Below are positions 10,512 to 21,631 of a DNA stretch of 64,000 nucleotides, piece after piece; the stretch's first letter is position 1; every line of letters starts with the position of its first letter. The notes beneath the pieces were generated by a model. The model had not been told where the DNA came from. It saw only the letters and a program-made list of their open reading frames with translations, and did not search any database. Made by a program: the position numbers and the translations under genes. Source of the DNA: Chlorophyllum brunneum (Eukaryota > Basidiomycota > Agaricomycetes > Agaricales > Agaricaceae); the NCBI GenBank assembly GCA_963576785.1, contig OY756139.1, positions 2,976,001-3,040,000 of the forward strand, written 5' to 3'.

Positions 10512-12572
10512 TCAAGTCCGCCCGGCCGCAGGAGGTAGCGTTAGAATTAGAATCCCTGTATTGAACGGATCAACTCTGCAGGGGATCGATTGCCTAAGTA
10601 TTGGTCAACATCCACGGAATCCAATGGACAAACTCATAAGTTCAAACATACTGTTGCATTTCAGTCATGATGCGATTTTTCACCACCGGGATACCACCTT
10701 TTGAATGAAGACCCTTCCCAACGATAACATGCAGTGTAGATTGTCCATTCCTCAACAGGTCGCGGAACGCTTGTTCCGTCTTCAACAAGGCCTCTTCAGG
10801 TTTCAGCCCGTGCACGTCAATCGTATTCGGTTTCTGTAGGTTATTCCGACCTACATACCTCGAATCCTCAGCTTCACACGATACGCAACGAAACATAAGA
10901 GTCACTGACCGGCATAAAATCTTTTCGCAGCTCTCTCGTGCAACTTCCTAGAGCTCTTCTCCGCCTTCTGAATATCTTCCCGTAAGAACAGCGCATCCAT
11001 AGGCCTCCCTTGCTTCTTTGCGAGAGCCAACTCGGCCTTTAGTCTCTTTATCTCCTTTTCTGCTTCAATAGCTTGTTTCCTCAGGTCATCAGCATGTTCA
11101 AGAAACTTCACAGGGATGCGCGTGGACAAAACACTCTCAGCATCGGATATGGTAGAAGGTGAGAGAGGTTGTTCGATTTCGTTCTTTGCCGAAGCTCCTA
11201 GAGCAGAATCGAGGAGAGAACCAAGAGGTGTGGGTTCAGTAGGAGGTTGGAGCATCGCGTAGGACGAGAGGGTCGTTCCAGGGACCTGACTAGAATCACC
11301 GTTCTCTGGGGCAATCGACTGGGAGGCCAAGAACAAGGGAGAAAGTGCGTCCTCTGGTCTGGCTAACCCGTTTGCTCCACCGGGAGTAGATACAGTAGTA
11401 CTGGTCCTGGGAGTACGAGGTTGTAGTGCTGGAGGTGTTTTCAACTCATCGGGATCCGAATCAGGTCCAACATCATAGACAGGCTGACCAGGAGTGAGTA
11501 ATTCATCACCACCATCACTCGGTGTACCCGGGCGATACCCAACAGGCGGAACTGGTAGTGGAATGACCGAAGGCGCTACAGAAGGCACGACAGAAGCAAC
11601 CGATGTACCATCATCAGCACCCACGTAGTGAATGGTAGGATTTGGGACGGGGAGAGGATCTCCACTGCCATGCGAAACGAGGACATAGTTTGGTTCGCCT
11701 TCAACGTCCCCCTGTTCAATGTCCTCGGTGACGTGCTCCGACCGCGAGGTTATCTCGTCAATCGTCGAAAGACGGTCAACACGAGAATCCATTGTTCGTT
11801 CACGGATGGTGCTATCCGGAGTTGGTAGCAGGTGGGGAGAACGTGAAGACCCACCTAGTGGCTCAGGACCAGGAGGTGTTCCCTCTTCTCCTCCATAGAA
11901 TGATAGAGCTGAGCGGGGGCGAATGGGAACTTGAGTGACTATGGCGGTGGGTTTGGGGGATACCGGAGAATCAGGGAAAGGTGATAGTTCAGTCCCAGCA
12001 TGCAAGAAGAAACTCGGTGGAGAAGGAGGTGGGAAGCTGTGTGACACGGTGGATTGACCACCTGACGGACTAATGTCGGTGTCGACTTGAATAGCAGGCT
12101 GTAGGGGAGTACTGCTATGGGGTGGGAGTGAGGAGGTAGGGGATGGAATAGGCGGTTGGTACACGCGTATATATGAAGGGACATGTGAAGGCGCGGGCCT
12201 AGAGTGTCGGCGTCGTCTCTCCTTGTCCCGACCGTTGGAAGATGGGTGAATGCCACTGCTGAGAGAGGACAAGAGACTAGGGAATGCAGATTCGGATACG
12301 AGCGTGCCAATGACGGCCCACAGGCCGACTATTATCACCCTCGACCAATTTCTAGCAATAAGCAGGTCAACGACAAGGCGTAGACCGAATGCGAGGTAGT
12401 GATCGAGAGGGGATGAGGGAACGGATGAAGGAGGATGGAAAGAGAGTTGGTGGACAAGGACACCTTCCCATAGACCCAAAACAGCTGGAGCGATGAATGA
12501 TGTTGCGGAGACCACGCGGATCAGGTATACTCGGAGTCCGAGTCCAGTCACAAGCGAAAGCGCGACGTCCAT
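10512..12572 (-). CDS. DUF1771-Smr domain protein with hydrophobic N-terminus (paralogue 1)
   Basis: The first exon (556 codons) starts MDVALSLVTGLGLRVYLIRV at 12572 with two or three hydrophobic segments in the first 100 residues. A long Pro/Ser-rich disordered region follows, including YIRVYQPPIPSP. It ends with the charged DUF1771 helix (LRKQAIEAEKEIKRLKAELA ... ERAAKRFYAG). Exon 2 encodes the Smr domain: TIDVHGLKPEEALLKTEQ and HVIVGKGLHSKGGIPVVKNR. Exon 3 (10512-10593) supplies the last strand, CRVDPFNTGILILTLP, and stops at 10512. Smr domains bind nucleic acid and often cleave RNA; DUF1771-Smr proteins such as Cue2/N4BP2 act on stalled-ribosome mRNA. The DxHG and GKGLHS motifs are intact. 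Two more copies lie at 19.9-22.7 kb. The function of this membrane-anchored form is unknown. Confidence 0.82.
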
Positions 12573-13663
12573 TGAGTTTGAGGAGAGGGGATGAGATAGG
12601 GGGTGAAGTTATGCGGGCACAGGGACGTATTTGTTATCTGGGGTGAGGTAGGGTGAAATGAACATTGAGATGCGGGGCCACGATGTCTTTGCGTGGACGT
12701 CGGTTTTATATATGAACACGAGTAACAGAAGCGATGCCTCGTGTTCAGACCGCGTCTAGCTTAAATACTGGGAAAAGTCGTAATTTCCGTCCGGAGGCCG
12801 GATAGGGTTCTGGATTCTGGGTGGTGAAGCGGAGGTGGAGGGTGGGGAGGAACTCTGAAATCTGAATTTCAAAAAATGAGGGTGTTAGTATTTACTCATA
12901 TCGCCCAAGAATGCGGCACTCACCTAGAGGGCGCTTTTGAATTTGGTTTAGCACTGTTTAAAGGACGCTCAGATAGCCCAGTTTGAGAGAAATTGGGCCA
13001 ACCATCACAAAAGCGAATTGAGAGGGACAGGGCCGCATTGATCGCACCCACGCATTGTCCAAGGAACATTGCAGATCGTCGTCTTAACATCAGGTCTCCT
13101 CGCAAGTGTAAACAGTTCCCCCGCTCCTACTAGAAGCCCCAAGATTGGTTGGTAATTCCGCATAACAGACCACTCCCAGCTTCTGGGTGGCAATCATGCT
13201 CAGCTTTTTAATAAGGGACGAGGCAATGCCTGAGGCTTCTCTAATACCAGTTCTTGCCACTATTTCTTCGCTGGTTTCCATGGATGTCTGGGAACCATTT
13301 GGTTCAGCAGAGACCGCAGGTCCAAGTCCGGTCCGCCCCGTCCCACTGCTACCTTGCTGATAAGATGTGTGGCTCAGTCGAATCTTTTGTATGAAACCGT
13401 AAGCGGAGAAATGTTACGCGGTAGACTCAATTCCCAATATCTCCGCACACCCCCGTAGCCATGGATCTTTGATTAGTTATCGCTGCTATTACTGCATCCC
13501 AAACTCGAGCGGCTGTCTGCCGCTTCTTGACGTGTGGCGTTTCATTAAACGCACTCGCCGTTCGTTTTCCTGTCGTCTGGCAGGAGGACCGTAGCAACAC
13601 TCCTTGTTTCTTTCCTTCACTCTCGCTCTTTCCAAGTCGGTTTTTTCTCCCCGACATACAGAA
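12573..13663. other. 1.1 kb divergent intergenic region
   Basis: Promoters of paralogue 1 (-) and of the glycopeptide gene (+). Three overlapping reverse-strand frames (about 12920-13281) have no recognisable family and no coherent splice structure, so no gene is called. CT-rich stretches occur just before 13664. Confidence 0.5.
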
Positions 13664-14871
13664 ATGCTTTCTAGTTCAGGAATTAAGCTCGGGCTGGTCC
13701 TAGGCGTTCTTAACTTCCTTGCGGGTGTCGAAGCGGAACAGCACAGGGTCAAGTTTAATAACAGGTGAGCTCCTGACAACATTTTTGGCTGAACAGGTGC
13801 TGAGGGTGTCTGAAGGTGTGGTTATGGAATTGTCTGTAGCATAGTCCCGAATTCCTTTTTTGGCACTCAAGACATTGATTGGTTTGTTATAGCCACACTT
13901 GCTAAAGGACGGAAAGGTCCTATCGCAGGGAGAAGAATTTGTTTCGAATGGGTCGTTCACTTCAGGGATTGCGTAAGTGATGCAAGCCTCGTGGCTAGTG
14001 GTTTCATTGTAATTATCCATCTAGTTATCTTCAAACGGGTGTGTACCTACATTCAGGGTCGACACAGAAAATCCCTTGACCATCGGGCTCGGGTAGGAAA
14101 CTGTAATCTAAATGGAGAAGGGTGCACGCTAGTAGAGATGACCCTCATCAATCCAGCATGTCCAGGCTGTGGATCCAGCGTGGATATTTCATTAATACCC
14201 CCGTGAGTTCTTTTTAGTACACCCAGCCCAAATTTTGTGCTTAAGGCCCTCTTTCCGAAGATTGGCGTACTCCGTCCCTACATCCTTCAGGTGAGCAAGT
14301 CCATTCGGTTTTTGAACGACATCATCGTAGCTGATGGAGTGGTCCTAAACACTCGAAGCTATTTCAATGGATGCGACGGACATGGCGCTGCTTGTACGTC
14401 CTTTTTTAGGACCTAAGAAGAATGGCGGCTTATATCCCCTTCCAGGTTCATCCCCTGAATGCGGGACTGCCTTTTATGCCTCCAGTGATAACCGCGTGCA
14501 GGTTCAATGCCAAGAGCATGATGTAAGAAAAGCTTCTTCTACCACTCACAAACCCAGGCTTAGGACCATTTCAAACACAGGTTGACCTTCTCATTTCGTT
14601 TTGCACAGGAAACACTGCCTCGACTACCACTGTGAAGGCCGCGACGTTAGCCCATAACCCACAAGCCACCACTTTGTCTAATGTTCCCGTTCGGTCTTCC
14701 GCGGTTGCCGGTGTTGAGGACTTTGTGGAGGCGCCTGGGGTCAAGCCCGGGGATCTAGCGTCGAGGAAAAGAAGATGTAGCAATGACCATCCGAGCAGTC
14801 GCAATTTGATCCGGCACAGCACAGATGCGTACCGCCGTAGGCACAAGAAGCATCGATCATTGGTTACTTGA
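13664..14871 (+). CDS. Secreted 'glycopeptide' family protein (thaumatin-like fold), with basic C-terminal tail
   Basis: Signal peptide MLSSSGIKLGLVLGVLNFLA, then EQHRVKFNNRCGYG, GKVLSQGEEFVSNGSFTSGI, AYLQTGNCNLNGEGCTLVEM, GSSVDISLIPP, SYFNGCDGHGAACSSPECGT and NRVQVQCQEHDVDLLISFC. This order matches the basidiomycete glycopeptide family, which is related to thaumatin/PR-5 proteins and is secreted, often during fruiting or host contact. Exons: 13664-13764, 13816-13831, 13893-13972, 14025-14038, 14097 onward, then further exons to the stop at 14871. Two are micro-exons of 16 and 14 nt; phases close exactly. At least ten cysteines can pair. After the domain comes a tail of about 85 residues that turns strongly basic (RKRRC, YRRRHKKHR). 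The intron before LAYSVPTSFS has two possible acceptors. Confidence 0.8.
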
Positions 14872-15728
14872 TTTGGAGGAGTAGAAGATATACAAGCGTC
14901 TTTGTTGGCGGTCGAAATACTAGTAGAAGTGGACGAATAGTCGGTGCCCACGTAGAAGTCCCCGTTGAGAATCGTTGAGATCCTACACCTACCAGTCGAC
15001 ATGAGCGAAATGCTGTTGAGATGCCCGGCAAATCACCAGCTTCGATGCAGGTCTACACGCAGCACAGAGAGAAGCAGTGGCCGATCACGTAGTACTGAGA
15101 CGTGCCGTTCCGTCGATGTTTTAGTGTTCGATCGTTGAGTGAGTGTGTCTCGCCGAGTACATAGATATTAGATCACGGGCTTGAAATAGCAAGATATTTT
15201 CCATACAGGGCCACCGAAATTCGGAATTTGATATGTGGCTATTCGTCGCGTAGGAATGATTTCTGCGTGAGAATAATCGGAATGGTCGCTTGTCCGGCTG
15301 AAGCACTGATGCTGGCCCGGTGCAAGCGCCCTGATGTGGAAAGACGAGCAATTAATTTCGAGCCCCTCGGTTTCGCAAGCACTGCACAGGTGCTCAGGCT
15401 GGCGCTCAACAGGCTTTGTACTATGTTTGGGACTGGTTTTGAGAGTGCTAGGCTGTGCCTGGAACGGAGAGATATCTCGGATGTTTGTGCGTGTTTGTGT
15501 ATTGTTGAATATGACAATTGGGGGATTCTTGGTCAGGCAGTTCTTGCCACCTCTCCAGAAATTCCTGGTTAAAGCTCCACTGCGATATCCTTTCCCTCTC
15601 GCGTCTCACCGTCACCTGCCCACCCTCTCATTCCATCCTGTAGACGCCCTTCCTGCTGTGCAAACACAATCCCTCAATCCCTTACGAACTTCACGAGCGC
15701 TACCCTTAACACACTAAATACCACTACC
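14872..15728. other. Intergenic with pyrimidine-rich promoter of the 15.7 kb gene
   Basis: A CT-rich tract at about 15575-15715 directly precedes the next start codon, typical of fungal core promoters lacking TATA. Opposing open frames at 15228-15572 and 15239-15517 mirror each other and are not called. Confidence 0.5.
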
Positions 15729-18700
15729 ATGTCCGCTGTTGGCAACCAAGAAGTGCTCACTCCCATTCTCCTTCGTTCCACAACACCGGGTATGTTCGCT
15801 GCAATTCCCAATGTAAGGCCTCTCGCTCAACAACTCGTTTCGTACTAGCACCTGGAGAGAAAGGTATACATATTAGTCTGTCTACCTGCGTGTTCCTGGC
15901 TCACGCGATCATTCAGTCATGAAATACCTCCAAAGCATGGAGGCAGAAGGCGAAAAGCCAGATACCAGACCCCCTCGCTCCGTTCTTGATTCGGTCGAGT
16001 ATCAAAGCAACGGGAGCGCTGTGCGTTCTCCTCGTTCTACTCGAAGCTTTCTCAACGGCAACGGGCCATTGCCTACTCACGATGACGACATAAATGGGGG
16101 GGATGTTGATTCCAACTTTCAGGAGGGAAGGACATCTGAGATTGGGGATATGGAACCTGGCGTACGTTTTACCTCACCTTCGTTTTTCGGCCCGTCTGAG
16201 TATCCATAGAAGGAACCTGGCCCCCATGATCCTCCTGGTCCCAAATATGAGTCGTATGATTCTGGACCCTCTTTTGGCAACTTCGGACCACTCCCTGACG
16301 ACCCTCCGACCTCTAGCCATCCTTATGCTTTCAACACCTGGAATGTGAGTCTTCACTATCTCAATCCATTTTCACCTTTTGACCATTCTGTAGCCTAATT
16401 TGAGCGACATCATGAGTTCTCCAAGAAACGAAACCCCAGGCAATCCTGTCAAAATTCCTCTTCCTCCATCCGAGTTCGCGACTTCACCTCGCGCGCCTTC
16501 TCTCAGAATGGATAGTCAGACCCCCAAACCTCGCTCTCAGACTGGAACTGCTACGTCTCCTAAACCATATGAACGTGTAATGGTGCGTGACGCACTCGGT
16601 TTGCCTTTTTGACGTGCTCAATGTTGTGGTATCATTAGTCCCCAAAGTCCGTGCGATCAAACAGCAGAGGCTTGGAAGAGGAGAGACCACTGTCTCCAAT
16701 GTCTGTGAGATCCAAGGCGACCGCCAGAACGCGAGGGACGGAAAAAGGAACGGCGTATCCTCCGCTTCCAGAGAGTCGATATGGCGAGGGAGAGAGTAAC
16801 TTCGACATTGGATCGCCGAGGTCACGTGGATTCCCCAAGGCGCCCTCAATCTCTCCATCAGATTCGCCATCAAATTTCAAGCCTCCCAAGCAAGCCCCTA
16901 ATGGTAACTGTGCGTTTTTAACATACCCACTCTATAACCTCTTCAACGCGCTAACTTGTTCCGATGGCAGCTCGCTCCCCAGTCGTCGCATCTCCTTTCG
17001 TTGGTTATCAAACACGGCCTTTCTCCCCTTATCGTCATGGCCCCACAACTTCGGACCTGTTGCATGCCGCAGCACGGAATCGGTCTCTTGTGATACCTGA
17101 GGAAGATGAGAAGGCGTCTACTGTACGGTCCAAACAACCATCTATAGCACCATCCCAAATTAGCAAGCCTCCTTCTCAATTGAACGGGAAGGCTCCATCA
17201 CAAGCACCTTCGCAGGTGCCTTCTCAGTCACCCTCAAAAACACCGTCCAAGGTTCCGACCAAAGTACCGTCCAAGGCACCTTCTCAAGCATCTGCAAAGC
17301 AGCCCTCAGCACTTAGTTACCACGACAGAGGCAAAGAACGAGAACGTACGCCGTCACCAGATGGTTTGGATCCCGAAGAGGCACAGATTGTTGCTGACGC
17401 GCTCGGAGGTTTGACTCCGCGTACTTCCTACTACGCTGAACAACCCCTGGAGCCGGACGTTACCAACCACTATCACGACACCGAACTTTGTGTTTTACTT
17501 CACCAGGAAGCTGATGGAAACCTTCACGACCTTGTCAGGAGGGCACTGAGAAAGGCAATTCGGCAGCGGGTTAAGAAGCTTGGCATGAAGTCTGACGCAG
17601 AGGTGCGTTTCTAGTTTGATTCGATTGACGAAAGAAAACAAAGGCTGATTTTCATGAAGTCGATCAAACAGTACAGGAAGTCCTATCATGATCACGACCC
17701 CGGTGTTCATCTTCTTAATGCTCAGCTCAATAACGATGTGGGTGGATTGTATTCGAGAAATTGAGTTGGTCTTGCTTAATTATCTCATTTAGGACCCTCC
17801 AAAATGGGCAGTTGATCTCAAGCGTGAGATCGTCCTCATGCAGCAGCGTCTCGAGAGCATAAGCGAAAACCTCAAACCACAGGACCACTCATATCAAGAG
17901 TCCCGCTTTGCTTACGAAGGAGATGAATATACTCGAATGGCGCAAGCTGCCAACATTCAGACTGATAACATGGACTCGATGTACCAAACCCATCCAGAGG
18001 AGGAGACTCTTGATGACAATGCCACTGGGACTCAGAAATACCCTCAAACGGACGCTACATCCCAGTTCCAAGACTATACTCTAGGGGACCTTGGTCGTGA
18101 TGATTCACCTGGCTCTATCGTCCTTGAGAAAGAGTTATACAAGCTACGTCAAAAACCTGCGAGCCAGTCCGGTCGATCTCATCGCACCTGGGAGATCACT
18201 CGTGGAGAAGAAACCGGAGATTTCGATGATGACGATGGACCCCCTCCTTCCGGTTTGCCAACGATCCCAGACACCAACGGTGATGGGTATGCTGATCACG
18301 ATCGTACCCCATCACCACCCCTTCCACCCCTGCCCAACGAAGACCACGAAGTCGACGACGATTTCGCCCTCGCTCAACAACAACAGCATGGCGATATTAG
18401 TGATGACCAAAGCCACTACCAACTTCCACCTTGGCAGAAGATTCATTCGCGTCTTCTGAACTGGGCTATTATATGGCCTACGAGTGAATTTGATCATGCA
18501 CTCAACAGCACGACTCGTGGAAACCAGGTAGATGAGGTTGCGCTGAGCATTTGGGCAACTCAGACGTATAAGCGGTATGTGAGGGCAAGGTTGACAGAGG
18601 GTCCGTCGGGGGTTGTGGATCGGTTGTTTGTGCCGCCGAATGTTGCTGATGTGATCAACAATGCGGTCTTCAATGGGAGACATGGAGAAGCATGTGGGAT

Positions 18701-19294
18701 GTTGAAGGATCTGTGGACACCATTTGGGTTGGAAGGGATGCCAAGGTTGATCATTGTCCTCGCGAAGCATCGTTCGGATCCTAATCACTGGGTTGTTCAT
18801 CGGTGAGATTGATTTGATCTCAGGTGTAACCGCGCGTGGATGTGCTAACTGATTGTCCCTAGGTTCTCGTTACCTGAAGGAAAACTTGCTACCTATGACA
18901 CTTACCAAGATCGTACCCTCCCAGACGGACGCGTAAGTTATTAGTACCCTCAGTATCCTTAAACTCTACCCGATGCTCACATTTGCCATAGCCGCTTGGC
19001 TGGTGGTTCGCCATCCGTATTGCATGGCCGAATGCACCGTACCCAAGTCCAGAATCCCTAGTACAAAAGATGATCCGGCTTCATAGGCCCATGCAACTCA
19101 ACATTGAAAATTCAGTCGCTGCCGCTGGTATTTGGCGTAACCTGCTCATGGGGTCACGTGCAGAACGTAGTCTTGACCTTGAGAGATTGAGAGACCTCAT
19201 CAATACGGAGGTGAAGAACTTGCGTCAGCGCAAGCAACTTGGCAAGCTATCAATTGGTACACCGAAGGCCAACTGGGAGCAGATGGGTACTTGA
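15729..19294 (+). CDS. Large Ser/Pro-rich basidiomycete protein with conserved C-terminal domain, unknown function
   Basis: Not recognised as a named gene. It starts MSAVGNQEVLTPILLRST at 15729 and ends ANWEQMGT at 19294. About ten exons encode a long disordered Ser/Pro part, including KAPSQAPSQVPSQSPSKTPS (imperfect PSK/PSQ repeats around 17195-17310). A basic helical segment follows (LVRRALRKAIRQRVKKLGMK), then a predicted coiled segment (DLKREIVLMQQRLESISENL), acidic linkers and a folded C-terminal third with RLFVPPNVADVINNAVFNG, LEGMPRLIIVLAKHRSDPNH and WVVHRFSLPEGKLATYDTYQ. The HW-V...YDTY pattern recalls Ulp1/adenain-type cysteine proteases, but no matching C-terminal Cys motif is seen; the segment after it reads LGWWFAIRIAWPN. 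The C-terminus is helical (LERLRDLINTEVKNLRQRKQ). Possibly a pseudo-protease or transposon-derived domain. Confidence 0.65.
17195..17310 (+). repeat. Imperfect PSK/PSQ coding repeat
   Basis: About ten degenerate units of 9-12 nt encode alternating Pro-Ser-Gln/Lys (APSQ, VPSQ, TPSK, VPTK). The tract lies inside the large Ser/Pro-rich gene and keeps frame. Such tracts vary in length between strains. Confidence 0.6.
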
Positions 19295-19850
19295 ATATTG
19301 ACGTTGCATATTCTTCGTTCCTGGTTTTGTCTTGTTCCTGGTCTTTTCTTGTTTGGACACTATTTCTTCTTTCTCCTTCAAGTGTAGATGATATATAGGT
19401 TGTGCTACTCCTTCTGGTTGTTGATATTCAGTGAATTCTTATGTTTCGTGTTCATATTATGCTCTCTGGCGCTGTTTTTTGAGTTTTGATGGATTGGCTT
19501 GTTGTACTGTAGCGGACCAACAGGATGGTCGACCACTTTCCTTCATATACATTGTAGTAGCGGTAGAATACTCTGGGAATAACACGACACTCTCAAGTCT
19601 AGTGCCGGACATTGAGCAGGGTTTATGTTAAACGTGGGAAATTCTTGTTGGTTGCAAACATGAAACCACCTTTCCGTCGCGAATGCGCTTTGCAAGTAAT
19701 ATAATATGTATTCACTGGTGTCGATATCAAGCGGTGGTAGATACAATACACAATATTTGAACAAGACATTGACTATAATCACAATAATCAAACTTTGCAC
19801 AAGACAAGCGACATCACCATAAACCAAAAGTCCCCATGTTTTAATGGTTG
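19295..19850. other. Convergent intergenic gap
   Basis: A 0.56 kb T-rich 3' region between the large Ser/Pro-rich gene and Smr paralogue 2. Nothing gene-like is seen. Confidence 0.6.
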
Positions 19851-21035
19851 TCAGTCAAGCTTAACGACAAGAACACCGGCATTTCTCGGGTCGAGTTCCA
19901 CGGGTAACCCACGCCTTTAAGAGAAGCTGTCAGTTAGAATATTGGGGTCAATTTGCAAAACTTACTTTTCCATTAGGTTTCGAATCGCAGGCTTGATCTT
20001 GGGGTCACCGTTCTTGGAATGAAGACCTTTACCCACGATGAAGCGAATCTCTTTGTTACCTTGCTCACGAGCCTGTTGAAGAACGCGAGTCGTATGGGTG
20101 ACCGCCTCCTTTACTGTCAAGCCATGCAAATCAACTCTATGCAACAAACCGTCCTGCCAAAGAAAATTATGAGTATGATGTAACAGACCCATAGTTACCA
20201 ACGAACTTTATTGTTTCCTGCACCAAACCATAGGTATCAACGTCTGTTAAAGTGGTCAGAGAGAGGAAGATATACGTACTGGCAAAAACCAAATCGCTGG
20301 CTTGTTCGTACAGCTCCTGACTACGCTTCTTGTGCTGCAGGGCCTTGTTGGAGAGCTCCTTGAAAAGGGCAGTTTGACCTTTTGTTCTAGCTTGCCTCTT
20401 CTCCTTGCGGCACCTCAACATGGCTTCTCGCTCTTGGTCGGCCCGTTTACGGAGTATGGTATCATTAATATCTACTTGATCCAAACTATCATTCCAGTTC
20501 TGCAACAAGTGGATGGCAAGGTTAGCTAGTCACATGGATGGAGAGTAGTATTACGGCAGACCTCGTTGGAGGGCGTTGCCTCGTGGCGAATGCTGAGTAG
20601 CTGGGGAAGCTGTGGCGACTGTTGAGAGATCTGTCGAAGGGGAAATCCTGACACGGGCCTAGGTACCTGTGGAACGGGAGGCACAGGTTGGTAGACCCGA
20701 ACAAGGGGCTTTAAGGATGGTTTATGGACCCCCTGAACGGGACGCTGTTGCTGAGGGGAAGGAGGAGGGGAAATCGGGGCCCTTTGGTACTGCTGTTGAA
20801 GAATAGGCTTCTGAAGCTTAGGAGCAACGTATTGGGGCTTCGAGGGAGCAGCCTGAGATCGGGTCTCCGGAGACGGTCTTGTCCATTGTTGTTGATGATA
20901 CTGTGGCTGGGTGTAACTGTACTGAGGCTGGTGTTGTGGGAGGAGTGGTGGCCTAGATCTAGATCTTTCGTCACCACTCCCTGCGTAGACCAGGCATAGG
21001 ATGAAGAAGAGCACGAAGATGGTGAGCGCGTCCAT
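19851..21035 (-). CDS. DUF1771-Smr protein with N-terminal membrane anchor (paralogue 2)
   Basis: Starts MDALTIFVLFFILCLVYAGS at 21035, a single N-terminal hydrophobic anchor. A Gln/Pro-rich linker follows with LVRVYQPVPPVPQ. Exon 1 ends ...NEV at the donor GTCTGC. Exon 2 is the DUF1771 helix (NDTILRKRADQEREAMLRCR ... YEQASDLVFA). The Smr domain reads HRVDLHGLTVKEAVTHTTRV and IRFIVGKGLHSKNGDPKIKP. The last exon gives GLPVELDPRNAGVLVVKLD and stops at 19851. The whole Smr core, including DLHG and GKGLHSKNG, is intact, so RNA binding or cleavage is plausible. The short anchor suggests attachment to ER, mitochondria or vacuole with the Smr domain in the cytosol. It is tandem with paralogue 3. The ORF extends upstream of 21035, but the hydrophobic anchor favours this Met. 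Confidence 0.82.
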
Positions 21036-21631
21036 CTTGCTGGCCTGAGGGGGTGAAAGGGCGGAAGACCTTGAATGAAGAGCCTTGATAGCTGGCTTGT
21101 GCCCAGGGGGAACAGGAGGCCAACCAGGCAGCTGTGCAGGCACAACACAAGAGACGAGACGACCAAGGGAACAGGCGCTTAGATTTGGGTGCGTGGAGCC
21201 TGGCCTGTCACCGTTCGAATAGACACACCCGGAAACAAAGTCAAGACGTAAGGTAGACATGAAGATACCACGCCCAAGCCAAATATACAACGCCCATTTC
21301 GTCCGTTCTTCTGATGAGCCAACTTTCGTCCGAATGAACCGTTACGCCGGTGCCATTGTTGATAACATCAGAAGTATGCCGTCCGCCCCGCGTTGGCCGC
21401 AAAATCGAAGGTGAGTGGGTATGAATCAAGGTAGTTGGATCTGATTGCTTAGCGCTTATCCATCACTAGCACCAGTGGTGTACCCACGCCTTATGAGCCC
21501 TTTGCCCCTGAACCACATCGATGATGAGATAACAGAGTGCATTTAATCATTGAACAACATTTAGCAAGGTAGGCCAGGCAACAAGGTAAAAGGCATGGAC
21601 GGCAATTCACGAGTACCCCATCAGTCAACAT
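21036..21631. other. Intergenic between tandem Smr paralogues
   Basis: Promoter side of paralogue 2 and 3' flank of paralogue 3. No other gene is supported. Confidence 0.55.

Noticed and set aside
13427..14020. Reverse-strand frames including a CGYNKP segment
   Set aside because: They are the antisense of the glycopeptide gene's exons and introns, which have a full family match on the + strand.
15228..15572. Mirror open frames on both strands
   Set aside because: No conserved motif; serine-rich composition typical of GC-biased antisense frames.
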